64,000 nucleotides of DNA from UBA1081 sp045535305 (GTDB lineage Bacteria; Bacillota; Clostridia; Oscillospirales; Acutalibacteraceae): contig JAZSLJ010000007.1 in assembly GCA_045535305.1 (NCBI GenBank), positions 8,868-72,867 of the forward strand. The letters are read 5' to 3'. A program made the position numbers and the translations under genes. The notes beneath the pieces were generated by a model, which was not told the DNA's origin, searched no databases, and saw only the letters and a program-made list of their open reading frames with translations. Below, piece after piece: positions 52,111 to 61,574 of the stretch. How positions within the stretch are numbered: position 1 is the first letter of the stretch; every line of letters begins with the position of its first letter.

Positions 52111-54285
52111 ACCAAGCTGTTCAATAATATAATCCCCTACTCTTTGTGCCGATGAGCCGTCGGTGATTGTATGAATCATATTTTTAACGGCTGTACGTGC
52201 TGTTTTTGCCGAATCTGCGCCGTTACTGATTTCACCGATAAAGGATATAAGGTCATCGGTGGATTCAATATAAAAGCCTTTGAGAATATCAAGAGGATTC
52301 TTGTATACAAAGCCGCGCTTTGCTATATATTCGTCAATATCTCCGATCGTAAGACCTATGGGCTTGTCCGTCAGCAGATAATCATAATAAACGGAAGAAT
52401 AGTCCGTAATCATAGCATCGCATCTGCCAAGAAGCTCATACAACTGAACACCTTTTTCCTTGAGTGTATCGTCGTTTATAATAAAGAAATTAGAAAGTCC
52501 GTTTTCTTTAATAGCTGACAAATCCTGTGCCGGATGAGGCTTTAACACAACAAGACAATTCAAGGCTCTGAGATAAGTATTGATTTTTTGCATATCTTCG
52601 GCGGTTTCAATAGCCGGAATACCCGTACCGTGGATTTTCATCTCATAACCTGCAAGTTTTTTGTTTTTTGCACCGTCTTTTCTCTGACGGAATGTGGGCA
52701 GCCAGAAAATCACCTTGTCAAACTTATCGAATCCGAATTTTTCAAGAGCATCGTTAGGTTTATTAAGATAATCATTTCGCGGAAAACCGCAGAAAATCAT
52801 TTTATCCTTATCCACTCTTGCATCTGAGCTGAAATTATCAGCAAAAAATTCCGACACGCACAATGCGGCTGTACAGCGGTTTTTTATGCAATATGTACCG
52901 TTTGACGCTTTAAGGGGCATACCGTGCTGAAGCCAGAGAGAGATTTTGTTTTTACCGTGAACACCCAAAAGCTGATTGCTGTAAACAAGTGCTTTTGCAG
53001 TTGCAATACTGTACATATACTTAAATTTACCGCCTATTGATTTTGCGTGTTTAATGTTAGTTAAAAACGATACATTATTTTCTTTTGAATCTGCATATTT
53101 TGAGGCGTCATCACACAGCCATACAAATTCATACTTTTCGTTCAGACCCTTTTCAAGCAGATATTGGTAAACGGGATATGTGTTGCAGGTAAGTGCGGGA
53201 TTGCTTTCAAAAATAATCCTGTTTCTTGTTGGAAGCAGAGAAAACAAATAAAAAACAAGTTCAAAAAGTTCTTCTTTAATAACTTCACCGGAGCTAATAG
53301 AATTCTTTTTTAATTTAATATTAGTGTATTTTGCATAAACTTCGGGCTTAAAACAAATTGCATACCCAATAATTGCAACTTTTTTATAAAATGAAGAAAG
53401 CTCTTTGAATGGTGCAATATATTTTATAAAAAAAGAAATATAATCGTTAATTAGTTTTTTTGTTTTGCCGTAATAGAAATTTTCTGTTACACAATTTGAA
53501 AAATTAACAATGGCGATATCTAATGCATAAATTGCAGTTTCAGGAATCAGAGAGTTGAGTTTTTTATCAATATAAAAATTTATTCTGTCCTTGAGAGCTT
53601 CTTCTCTTGCAAGATTTTTAGGTGAAAACTTTGTTCCTGTAATTCCTTCAGAATGTCTTACATAAAGATAATAACGCTTGCTTGAGGTTACGATTCTGTT
53701 ACAATTGTACACAATTTCATGAATTCTGGCATGGTCTTCATGGATTCGGCCTTCAGGAAAATACACACCATCAAAAACCTTTTTCTTATACACATTGTGA
53801 GTTGTATGACAGTAATAACCTGCATTGATTTCACAGAGCTTATGCAGATATTCATCTCTTGTCAATACTTCATCGTTAACAATAGTCAGTCGTTCATTGT
53901 ACTCGTCAATGGGATTGCCATCCGGATCAACATGCATGATGTTTCCGCAAGACATATCCGCATTGTTTTCAATAAGCTTGTTGAGAAGTTCCTCTAAAGT
54001 TTCGGGAAGAATAAGGTCATCACTGTCAAGGCAAAAAATATACTCACCGCTGACAAGTGAAAGTGCAGTATTTCTTGCGGCGGAAACGCCCTTATTCTCG
54101 GTATGAACAACCTTGAATCTTGAATCATTTTCAGCCCATTTGTCGCATATTGCGCCGCTTGAATCGGTTGAACCGTCATCAACCATAATTACCTCAAAAT
54201 CCGTATAAGTCTGAGCCTTTACACTTTCAAGAGTCTTTTCAAGATATTTTTCTACATTGTAAACCGGCATAAGTACACTTATCAT
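52102..54285 (-). CDS. GT2 glycosyltransferase fused to CDP-glycerol glycerophosphotransferase (TagF-like)
   Basis: The 727-residue fusion starts with a GT2 domain (about 1-240): SVLMPVYNVEKYL, VDDGSTDSS and LDSDDLI. A helical linker follows, then a TagB/TagF-type polymerase domain from about residue 355: WLQHGMPLK, FCGFPRND, LKPHPAQD and MITDYSSVYYDY. The last two carry the family's His and Ser residues. It is inferred to make a polyol-phosphate cell-surface polymer, adding a sugar and glycerol- or ribitol-phosphate units. Other wall polymer genes are absent nearby. The final Lys-Gln-stop comes from the adjoining repeat. Confidence 0.88.
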   Translation of the reverse strand: MISVLMPVYNVEKYLEKTLESVKAQTYTDFEVIMVDDGSTDSSGAICDKWAENDSRFKVVHTENKGVSAARNTALSLVSGEYIFCLDSDDLILPETLEELLNKLIENNADMSCGNIMHVDPDGNPIDEYNERLTIVNDEVLTRDEYLHKLCEINAGYYCHTTHNVYKKKVFDGVYFPEGRIHEDHARIHEIVYNCNRIVTSSKRYYLYVRHSEGITGTKFSPKNLAREEALKDRINFYIDKKLNSLIPETAIYALDIAIVNFSNCVTENFYYGKTKKLINDYISFFIKYIAPFKELSSFYKKVAIIGYAICFKPEVYAKYTNIKLKKNSISSGEVIKEELFELVFYLFSLLPTRNRIIFESNPALTCNTYPVYQYLLEKGLNEKYEFVWLCDDASKYADSKENNVSFLTNIKHAKSIGGKFKYMYSIATAKALVYSNQLLGVHGKNKISLWLQHGMPLKASNGTYCIKNRCTAALCVSEFFADNFSSDARVDKDKMIFCGFPRNDYLNKPNDALEKFGFDKFDKVIFWLPTFRQRKDGAKNKKLAGYEMKIHGTGIPAIETAEDMQKINTYLRALNCLVVLKPHPAQDLSAIKENGLSNFFIINDDTLKEKGVQLYELLGRCDAMITDYSSVYYDYLLTDKPIGLTIGDIDEYIAKRGFVYKNPLDILKGFYIESTDDLISFIGEISNGADSAKTARTAVKNMIHTITDGSSAQRVGDYIIEQLGKQ

Positions 54286-54370
54286 AAAATAACCTCACAA
54301 ATACAATATAAAAATATTATACATTAAAATGCAGCAAAAGTCCATAGCTAAAAATCAATTAACATTATAA

Positions 54371-54395
54371 AAGCACTCCCTTTTTGAGAGTGCTT
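54371..54395 (-). terminator. Terminator of glyS
   Basis: AAGCACTC (54371-54378) pairs with GAGTGCTT (54388-54395); the minus-strand end is TTTTATAATG. It lies 7 bases past the glyS stop. Confidence 0.65.
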
Positions 54396-54401
54396 CTAAT
54401 C

Positions 54402-55781
54402 TTAAAATTCAATTTTAGATGCAATATATGCCTCAAGCTCGTCGATGGGAAGTCTAACCTGCTCCATAGTATCTCTGTCGCGGACTGTTACACAGCCGTC
54501 TGTTTCACTTTCAAAGTCGTATGTGATACAGAAAGGTGTACCGATTTCGTCCTCACGGCGGTATCTCTTACCGATTGAGCCTGTTTCATCAAAGTCAACC
54601 ATGAACTTTTTGCTCAGCTTTTCATAAACCTCCATAGCCTTGTCGGAAAGCTTCTTTGAAAGGGGAAGAACTGCTGCCTTATAGGGAGCTACAACAGGGC
54701 TAAGGTGAAGAACAACTCTTACATCGTTCTTTTCTGCATCAATAACCTCTTCGTCATAAGCTTCGCAAAGAAGAGCGAGAACGGTTCTGTCAAGACCGTA
54801 AGTTGATTCAATGATGAAAGGAATAAATTTCTCGTTTGTTTCGGGATCAAGATAATCCATCTTCTGACCGCTGTATTCCTGTTGTCTTGTAAGGTCGAAG
54901 TTTGTTCTGTTGTGAGTGCCGTTAATTTCACCCCAGCCGAAGGGGAAAAGGAACTCAATATCACAAGCCGCTTTTGCATAGTGAGCAAGCTTTTCGTGGT
55001 CGTGGAAACGGAGATGCTCTGCGGGAATACCGAGGTCTTTGTAATACTCCATACCGTAGTTTTTGAAATAATCGTAAAGCTCGGTATCTGTGCCTTCTTT
55101 ACAGAAAGTCTGGAACTCCATCTGCTCGAATTCGATAGTTCTGAACGTAAAGTTACCGGGTGTGATTTCGTTTCTGAAAGCCTTACCGATCTGACCGATG
55201 CTGAAAGGAAGCTTTGCTCTCATTGAACGCTGAACATTAAGATAGTTTACATACTCACCCTGTGCATTTTCGGGACGAAGATATATAACGCTCTTACTGT
55301 TGTTTGTAACGCCTCTGAAGGTCTGGAACATAAGATTAAATTCTCTTATGTCTGTAAAGTTATGCTTGCCGCAGTTGGGACAGGGAATTGAATGAGCCTT
55401 GATGTACTCAAACATTTCTTCCTTTGTCATACCGTCTGCATGGGCATTCTCATCAAAATCGTCGATAAGATTGTCTGCTCTGTGTCGCATTTTGCACTCT
55501 TTGCAGTCAAGAAGCGGGTCGGAGAATGATGCAACGTGGCCGCTTGCTTCCCATACTCTGGGATGCATAAGGATATCGGCATCAACCTCATAGCTGTTCT
55601 TTCTTTCCTGAATAAATCTCTTTCTCCAGGTATCTTTAACATTATTTTTAAGTCTTGCACCTAAGGGGCCGTAGTCCCAAGTGTTTGCAAGGCCGCCGTA
55701 GATATCGCTGCCTGCGAATATGAATCCTCTGCTCTTGCAAAGGGCAACAATTTTTTCCATTGTTTTTTCGGTATTATTCAT
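54402..55781 (-). CDS. glyS: Glycyl-tRNA synthetase, alpha2 dimer type
   Basis: The 459-residue class II synthetase has GFIFAGSDIYGGLANTWDYGPLG at the N terminus, motif 2-like IGKAFRNEITPGNFTFR and motif 3 TYGLDRTVLALL. A zinc-binding Cys cluster (CKECKMRHR, then CPNCGK) and an anticodon-binding C-terminal domain are also present. It charges tRNA-Gly. The dimer type is used by many Firmicutes instead of the alpha2beta2 form. Its leader is only about 35 nt, so no T-box fits. Confidence 0.95.
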   Translation of the reverse strand: MNNTEKTMEKIVALCKSRGFIFAGSDIYGGLANTWDYGPLGARLKNNVKDTWRKRFIQERKNSYEVDADILMHPRVWEASGHVASFSDPLLDCKECKMRHRADNLIDDFDENAHADGMTKEEMFEYIKAHSIPCPNCGKHNFTDIREFNLMFQTFRGVTNNSKSVIYLRPENAQGEYVNYLNVQRSMRAKLPFSIGQIGKAFRNEITPGNFTFRTIEFEQMEFQTFCKEGTDTELYDYFKNYGMEYYKDLGIPAEHLRFHDHEKLAHYAKAACDIEFLFPFGWGEINGTHNRTNFDLTRQQEYSGQKMDYLDPETNEKFIPFIIESTYGLDRTVLALLCEAYDEEVIDAEKNDVRVVLHLSPVVAPYKAAVLPLSKKLSDKAMEVYEKLSKKFMVDFDETGSIGKRYRREDEIGTPFCITYDFESETDGCVTVRDRDTMEQVRLPIDELEAYIASKIEF

Positions 55782-55823
55782 CTGTTTAACCTCCGATTTA
55801 ACATTTCACAAATTCAGCATATA

Positions 55824-55852
55824 ATTTTAAAGCAAAATAAACAAAATGTCAA
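55824..55852 (-). promoter_or_regulatory. Sigma-A promoter of glyS
   Basis: On the minus strand TTGACA (55847-55852), 17 bases, TAAAAT (55824-55829). Confidence 0.75.
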
Positions 55853-55925
55853 GATGATTATACAATAATATACAATATTACAAAAAATCCTTATTAAAAA
55901 AGGGATATATATGTAATTTTTTGCA

Positions 55926-55954
55926 TTGACAGTAATAATTATCTGTGATAAAAT
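55926..55954 (+). promoter_or_regulatory. Sigma-A promoter of the ABC exporter operon
   Basis: TTGACA (55926-55931), 17 bases, TAAAAT (55949-55954). The transcript would start near 55961 and carry a leader of about 180 nt. Confidence 0.8.
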
Positions 55955-56001
55955 TCCATTTGCTGTATAAAAAATTTAAAATTTGAAAGGAGGCGGACAT
56001 A

Positions 56002-56064
56002 ATGATGAACAATATGAACAATACAGTTAAACAAGCCGAATGCATTTTGTCCGTTTCAAAGTAA
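56002..56064 (+). CDS. Leader peptide of the ABC exporter operon
   Basis: The 20-residue ORF MMNNMNNTVKQAECILSVSK has a near-perfect ribosome site AAAGGAGG 8 bases upstream. It is followed within 6-40 bases by pairing segments and a terminator, and then by the first exporter gene. Its start codon lies within a strong hairpin (55994-56004 with 56043-56053). Such short ORFs in front of efflux genes often sense ribosome stalling. It could also be a small peptide cargo, but it lacks a leader/core division or Cys/Ser/Thr-rich tail. Confidence 0.7.
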   Translation: MMNNMNNTVKQAECILSVSK

Positions 56065-56117
56065 CAGTTACGGATAATATTGCGGTCTCGGCGTTATGTC
56101 GGGATTTTTTATTTTTT
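56048..56117 (+). promoter_or_regulatory. Attenuator: alternative hairpins and terminator before ABC genes
   Basis: Segment TGTCCG (56048-56053) can pair upstream with CGGACA (55994-55999; plus AATG/CATT) or, as TGTCCGT, downstream with ACGGATA (56070-56076). A terminator follows: TCTCGGC (56086-56092) with GTCGGGA (56098-56104), loop GTTAT, then a long T-rich tract. Ribosome position on the leader ORF would choose between folds. Regulation is inferred from the layout. Confidence 0.65.
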
Positions 56118-56138
56118 AGAATGTGAAAGGAGAAAATT

Positions 56139-57953
56139 ATGAAAAAGCAAAAAGAAAAAGCACACGTATTAAAAAATACGCTGTTTATTCTCGGTTGCGG
56201 AATGAAAAGCGCACCGTTTCATATGTTAAGCCTGTACATTTCCAACATCGCGGAAAACGTATACTACTCGTTGGTTTTCAGTGTATTTTTCCTGAAAACG
56301 GCGCTGTCCGTTATTGAGGGAAACGGCACATTCAAAGAACTTGCAATTAAAATTGTGCTTATGGTTGCGGGTAAAATAGTTATAGATATGCTCGGCTATT
56401 TTACAAACTTTTACTCACGCATACGTTTTGAAATAAAGTGCGAAAGCTACATAAACGAATTGATTTTTAAAAAAGCACAACAGGTGGAGTTGGGCTGCTA
56501 TGAAAACCCCGAATTTTTTGATAAATATAATCGCGCAACCTGGGTTGTTGAAAAGCACGGCTTCAAGCGTATCGTAAACGGTACGTCATGGGTTATCGGC
56601 TCACTTATCAGCCTTATTGTAATGGTTACATATCTTGTATCCATTGACCCTGTGATGATAATTTTTATTATCTGCCCTGTTTTTGTAATGTTTTTCCGCG
56701 CGCTTAAAAACAAGGAAGAATTTAAAAAAGAAAAAGAAACAACACCTTACGAAAGACAGAAAGAATATGTGAGGAGAACTGTTCTTTTAAAAGATTTTGC
56801 AAAAGAAATAAAAACAACGGATATTTTTACCGTACTAAAACGCAGATTCAAAACAGCGGTTGAAAAAAATATATCTCTTATTAAGAAATATGGTATACGT
56901 GTTGCCGTACTTGAAATATTAAGCGATTTCTTCGGCGATGTTATACCTGTTGCAGGCGGCTTCGGCTACGGCTGTTACCGTCTTGTTGCTTTGGAGAATC
57001 TTGCAATATCGGATTTTTCCGTGCTTGTTTCCGCAATTCTTCAATGCAGATACAAAATCAACAACTTTTCCCGTTATTTCACAATGCAGCAAAAGCATTG
57101 TCTGTGGGTGCAGAGCTTACGGGAATTTCTTGCCTACGAGCCGCAGATTGTTGACGGCGGTATTGAAACAGAGGAATTCGAAAGCCTTGAATTCAGAAAC
57201 GTAACCTTTGCATATCCGGGCAAAGAGGAAAAAACGCTCAAAAACATATCGTTCAAAATCAACAAGGGTGAAACCGTTGCCGTTGTAGGCCATAACGGAG
57301 CAGGTAAAACCACTCTTTCCAAGCTGATTATGCGTCTTTACGACGTAACCGAGGGTGAAATTCTTTATAACGGCAGAAACATAAAAGAATACAATATTGC
57401 AAGCTACAGAAACCGCTTTGCAAGCGTTTTTCAGGATTACCGCGTCTTTGCAATGACAGTTGCCGAAAACGTGCTTATGCAGGAGGTTGATGAAAACAAC
57501 ATTTCACTTGCCGAAAAAGCACTTACACAAAGTGGCATAAAAAGCAGAATAGACAAGCTCCCCGAGGGTATGGATACACTCCTTACAAAAGAGTTTGACG
57601 ACAGCGGTGCATCCCTTTCGGGCGGTGAAACTCAAAAACTCACTATTGCAAGAATGTTTGCAAAAAATTTTGATGTGGCTGTGCTTGACGAGCCTTCATC
57701 GGCGCTTGACCCTGTTGCGGAGTCAAAAATGTACGAAGCACTTGCCGAGGGTACAAAGGGTAAAACCGTTATTTATATTTCTCACCGACTTTCCAGCGCG
57801 GCAAATGCGGATAAAATCATTGTTTTCCGCGAAGGTATGCTCATTGAACAGGGCAACCATTCCGAATTGATGGAAAAGGGCGGCGAATACTGCGAGATGT
57901 TCACTCTTCAGGCTTCGGGATACAGAGAGGAGGGGCATAACGATGAAGATTAA
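56139..57953 (+). CDS. ABC exporter half-transporter 1 (pair A)
   Basis: The 604-residue protein has an N-terminal membrane domain of about six helices and a C-terminal ATPase: Walker A GHNGAGKTT (about residue 384), VFQDYRVFAMTVAEN (Q-loop region), signature LSGGETQK, Walker B VAVLDEPSSALDP and H-loop ISHRLSS. A ribosome site AAAGGAG lies before the ATG. It groups with the third protein (both have DYxVFA and SSALDP). Half-transporters work as dimers; the likely partner is the next gene, whose start lies within its 3' end (11-base overlap). The cargo is unknown (peptide, lipid or drug). Confidence 0.88.
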   Translation: MKKQKEKAHVLKNTLFILGCGMKSAPFHMLSLYISNIAENVYYSLVFSVFFLKTALSVIEGNGTFKELAIKIVLMVAGKIVIDMLGYFTNFYSRIRFEIKCESYINELIFKKAQQVELGCYENPEFFDKYNRATWVVEKHGFKRIVNGTSWVIGSLISLIVMVTYLVSIDPVMIIFIICPVFVMFFRALKNKEEFKKEKETTPYERQKEYVRRTVLLKDFAKEIKTTDIFTVLKRRFKTAVEKNISLIKKYGIRVAVLEILSDFFGDVIPVAGGFGYGCYRLVALENLAISDFSVLVSAILQCRYKINNFSRYFTMQQKHCLWVQSLREFLAYEPQIVDGGIETEEFESLEFRNVTFAYPGKEEKTLKNISFKINKGETVAVVGHNGAGKTTLSKLIMRLYDVTEGEILYNGRNIKEYNIASYRNRFASVFQDYRVFAMTVAENVLMQEVDENNISLAEKALTQSGIKSRIDKLPEGMDTLLTKEFDDSGASLSGGETQKLTIARMFAKNFDVAVLDEPSSALDPVAESKMYEALAEGTKGKTVIYISHRLSSAANADKIIVFREGMLIEQGNHSELMEKGGEYCEMFTLQASGYREEGHNDED

Positions 57954-59745
57954 CAAAACCAAAATAAAAGAAAGCTTTGTGAATTTACGTAACTATCTTT
58001 TTATGCTTAAGTTTGTTATGAAAAGCGCACCGATGCTTATGATATGCACCGTATTTTTTGATGCTATGACGGAGCTTCCCTGGGTGCTGTCAAACGTTGT
58101 GCTTCTGAAATACATTATTGATGTTGTTTCATCGGGAACTGAATTACACAGAGTTTTTATTTCCTGCGGTGCTTTTGCGGCATTGGTAATCGTAGGTAAT
58201 TTTATGAACACCGTTTTTTATGAGATTCTTCTGCCCGTACAGAAAGAAAAGCTTAATAAAAAACTGTATGAGCAGATATACGAAAAAGCGGCAAGAATGG
58301 ATTTATCATCCTATGACGACCCCAAATTCTACAACGATTTTGTTCTTGCCATGAACACGATGGGTGAAAGAATTGACGCAATAATCCACGATTCAACAAC
58401 TCTTTTTACAAACGTTATAGCCATCGGTACAATAACGGGTATCGTTGCATCAATAGACCCGATGTGCCTTGTGTTTGTAACGGTATGTATTCTTATGATG
58501 CTCCCCGTAGGCAGAATCATAGCAAAAGTAAATGTTCAGCGAACGGAAGCGATGACTCCCCTTGACAGAAAAAATCTTTATTTCCAGCGTGTTTTCTATC
58601 TGCAGGATTACGCAAAGGAAATAAGGCTCAACCCTGCAGGTGAAATGACCGAACGAAGATATCAGAAGAATATTATTGACCGTCTGTTTACAATAACTCC
58701 GTTTCTTAAAAAACAGTGGAAGCTGTATTTCTGTCAGGAAAGTGCACCTTTCACACTGTTGATTTACCTCGGCATAACGCTTTATCTCGGCTACAAAGCA
58801 ATAGTTCTTCGTGAGCTTGATATGGGTGATTTTGCCGCATCCTTCAACGGAGCTATCAACATAGGCGACAGAATGTTCTTCCTTACATCCTGGTTTGCAA
58901 TCAATTTCAGAGAAAACGGACTTTACGTTGAAAAATTTAAAAAGTTTATGAATGCGGACGAAAAAATCAAAGGCGGTACTCACACCGAAATCCTTGAAAA
59001 ACCGCAGACGATAAAGCTTGAAAACGTATCATTCACCTACCCCGGCAACGAACAGCCGACACTTAAAAACATCAATCTTGAAATAAAGCCTTACCAGAAA
59101 ATAGCTTTGGTCGGTTATAACGGTGCGGGTAAAACCACACTGACAAATCTTTTGCTCAGGCTCTACGACGTAACAGAAGGCAGTATCACCGTAGGCGGAA
59201 AAAACATAAAAGATTGGGATACCAAAGCCTATCACGATAATTTTGCGGCAGTTTTTCAGGATTTTTCACTGTTCGGCGCAACTGTCGGTGAAAATGTGGC
59301 TATGGCTGACACCCACGACAACGATAAGGTTATTGCCGCCCTTAAAGAAAGCGGATTTGACAAAAATCTTGCAAATGGAACAGACACCGTACTTCTGCGT
59401 GAATTTGACGACGACGGATTGTCCCTTTCGGGCGGTGAATCGCAGAAAGTCGCAATAGCAAGAACATTCTATAAAGACTGTCCCTTTGCAATTCTTGACG
59501 AGCCCTCAGCAAATCTTGACCCCATGAGCGAATACGCTCTTAACGAAGCTATGTCAAGAGCCGCAGACAACAAAACCGTTATATTTATTTCTCACAGACT
59601 TTCAACAACCGTTATGGCTGATGTTATATATATGCTTGAAAACGGAGAAATAATAGAAAGCGGCAGCCACGAAGAGCTTATGGCTAAAAACGGCAAGTAT
59701 GCATATATGTTCAATCTTCAGGCTGAGAAGTATAAAAATAATTAA
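57943..59745 (+). CDS. ABC exporter half-transporter 2 (pair A)
   Basis: The 600-residue protein has the same layout, with Walker A GYNGAGKTT, VFQDFSLFGATVGEN, signature LSGGESQK, Walker B FAILDEPSANLDP and ISHRLSTT. The Q-loop DFxxFGAT and SANLDP forms match protein 4 and differ from proteins 1 and 3, as expected for the second subunit of a heterodimer. Both this and protein 1 keep the catalytic Glu after Walker B, so neither site looks degenerate. Its start is coupled to protein 1; protein 3 starts 11 bases after it. Confidence 0.88.
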   Translation: MKINKTKIKESFVNLRNYLFMLKFVMKSAPMLMICTVFFDAMTELPWVLSNVVLLKYIIDVVSSGTELHRVFISCGAFAALVIVGNFMNTVFYEILLPVQKEKLNKKLYEQIYEKAARMDLSSYDDPKFYNDFVLAMNTMGERIDAIIHDSTTLFTNVIAIGTITGIVASIDPMCLVFVTVCILMMLPVGRIIAKVNVQRTEAMTPLDRKNLYFQRVFYLQDYAKEIRLNPAGEMTERRYQKNIIDRLFTITPFLKKQWKLYFCQESAPFTLLIYLGITLYLGYKAIVLRELDMGDFAASFNGAINIGDRMFFLTSWFAINFRENGLYVEKFKKFMNADEKIKGGTHTEILEKPQTIKLENVSFTYPGNEQPTLKNINLEIKPYQKIALVGYNGAGKTTLTNLLLRLYDVTEGSITVGGKNIKDWDTKAYHDNFAAVFQDFSLFGATVGENVAMADTHDNDKVIAALKESGFDKNLANGTDTVLLREFDDDGLSLSGGESQKVAIARTFYKDCPFAILDEPSANLDPMSEYALNEAMSRAADNKTVIFISHRLSTTVMADVIYMLENGEIIESGSHEELMAKNGKYAYMFNLQAEKYKNN

Positions 59746-59756
59746 AAGGAAAAATT

Positions 59757-61574
59757 ATGAAAAATAAAGAAAAAAAAGACCGTTTCGGCGTATTGAAAAA
59801 CTCATTATACGCCGCTAAAATCATAGCCAAGGCATCACCTGTAATGCTGCCGGGATACACTCTTTCCATTTTCGGATATTTTTTCTTTGACAGATATCTG
59901 AAAAATGTTATATTCCTTGACAAAATGCTTGGTGTTGTTACCGACGGCGGCACATTTGAAACATTTATGAAAACGCTTATAGTTTTCTGCATCGTAGGTA
60001 TCGGAGCGCAGTTTCTTGACTGCTTCGGCGACTATCTCTCCTCATCTGAGAACAAAAAGGTTTATAAGCTTCTGAATGAACAGATTTTCAGAAAAGCCTG
60101 TTCCGTTGATGTTGAATGTTATGAAAATCCGAAATTTTATGATAATTACAAACGTGCAACGGATGTTATAAACAACGATATGACACTCGGTTTTTCCTGG
60201 TGTCTCAGCAATATGGTCGCATTTATCGTGGTCGGAGGCAGTCTTGCCTCTTATATCTGCTCGGTTGACCCGAAGATACTTTTCTTTCTTCTGGGTATGA
60301 TTCCTTATGTTTTGCTGGAATCTTTCAGAAATAAGCTTGAATACAAAAAAGACAAGGAAATGACCTCCAACAACCGTAAAAAGGACTATGTTCAGCGCGT
60401 TGTATTCCTGAAGGATTTTTCAAAGGATATGCGAACATCGGGCATATATGACGTTATGAAGACACGCTTTGTAAGAGCCGTTGAAAGGAACCGTGAAATC
60501 ATACGTAAATACGGCTGGAAAACAGGTATTATTGATGTTTTCGGCGGATTTTTCAGCGAAATTTTACCTATTGCAGGTACACTTATTTACGGTGTTTACG
60601 GCTTTATAAACGGTACTGTTTCCGTGGCTCAGTTTGCCGTTCTTATAAGTGCAATCACAAGCCTTAAGGCTATGATTGAAAGAATCGGTACCGATTTGTC
60701 GGAAATACAAAGGCTTTCGCTGTATTTCGGCAATCTGAGAACTTTCTTTGACTACGAAAACAGACAGATAAACGGCACAAAAAAAGCAAAAGAGCTTGAA
60801 TCCGTTGAGTTCAGAAACGTTACGTTTACATATCCCGGTGCAGAAAAACCCTCGCTTAAAAACGTATCACTAAAAGTCGGAAAGAACGAAACCATTGCAA
60901 TCGTGGGCAAAAACGGTGCAGGCAAATCCACGTTTGTTAAGCTTCTGCTTCGTTTCTACGACCCTGACGAGGGAGAAATCTTATACAACGGCATAAACAT
61001 AAAAGAGTATGATATTGATTCCCTGCGCAAGCGCGTAGGTACTGTTTTTCAGGATTACAAGGTGTTTGCGCTGTCGGTAAACGAAAATGTACTTTGCCGT
61101 GAATGCGAAGATGATAAAGACAGAGCGCACGCTGAATATGCACTTAGAAAAAGCGGTGTATTTGATAAAATCTGCACTCTTGAAAATGGTGCGGATACCG
61201 TTCTCACCCGTGAATTTGACGATAAAGGTGCAGGTCTTTCAGGCGGTGAACAGCAAAAGGTTGCGGCGGCAAGAATGTTTGCGCATCCCTTTGATTTGGC
61301 AGTTCTTGACGAGCCGTCATCTGCCCTTGACCCCATAGCCGAATACAGAATGTACGAAAGCCTTATTGATGAAACAAAAAATAAAATGGTTATCTATATT
61401 TCACACAGACTTTCAAGTGCCGTTCTTTCGGACAGAATTTATGTTTTTGCAAACGGAACCGTTGCCGAAAGCGGCTCTCACGCCGAACTGATGGAGCTTG
61501 GCGGTGTATATGCCGAGATGTTCACTATGCAGGCATCAAACTATAAAGACGGGGAGGAAGAAACTGATGTTTAA
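59757..61574 (+). CDS. ABC exporter half-transporter 3 (pair B)
   Basis: The 605-residue half-transporter has Walker A GKNGAGKST, VFQDYKVFALSVNEN, signature LSGGEQQK, Walker B LAVLDEPSSALDP and ISHRLSS. It parallels protein 1 in length, in the membrane-domain block VECYENPKFYDNYKRAT (protein 1: LGCYENPEFFDKYNRAT) and in Q-loop. It is preceded by AAAAGGA. With protein 4 it makes a second heterodimer arising from duplication of the gene pair. Confidence 0.88.
   Translation: MKNKEKKDRFGVLKNSLYAAKIIAKASPVMLPGYTLSIFGYFFFDRYLKNVIFLDKMLGVVTDGGTFETFMKTLIVFCIVGIGAQFLDCFGDYLSSSENKKVYKLLNEQIFRKACSVDVECYENPKFYDNYKRATDVINNDMTLGFSWCLSNMVAFIVVGGSLASYICSVDPKILFFLLGMIPYVLLESFRNKLEYKKDKEMTSNNRKKDYVQRVVFLKDFSKDMRTSGIYDVMKTRFVRAVERNREIIRKYGWKTGIIDVFGGFFSEILPIAGTLIYGVYGFINGTVSVAQFAVLISAITSLKAMIERIGTDLSEIQRLSLYFGNLRTFFDYENRQINGTKKAKELESVEFRNVTFTYPGAEKPSLKNVSLKVGKNETIAIVGKNGAGKSTFVKLLLRFYDPDEGEILYNGINIKEYDIDSLRKRVGTVFQDYKVFALSVNENVLCRECEDDKDRAHAEYALRKSGVFDKICTLENGADTVLTREFDDKGAGLSGGEQQKVAAARMFAHPFDLAVLDEPSSALDPIAEYRMYESLIDETKNKMVIYISHRLSSAVLSDRIYVFANGTVAESGSHAELMELGGVYAEMFTMQASNYKDGEEETDV

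Noticed and set aside
55782..55860. T-box leader before glyS
   Set aside because: The promoter leaves a leader of about 35 nt, far too short for a T-box, and no T-box sequence is seen.
59711..59992. Minus-strand small ORFs inside the ABC genes
   Set aside because: They are opposite strongly conserved ABC sequence and lack ribosome sites.
61498..61566. Longer N terminus of ABC protein 4
   Set aside because: The extra 23 codons lie inside ABC protein 3 and have no ribosome site; the ATG at 61567 has GGGGAGGA upstream.
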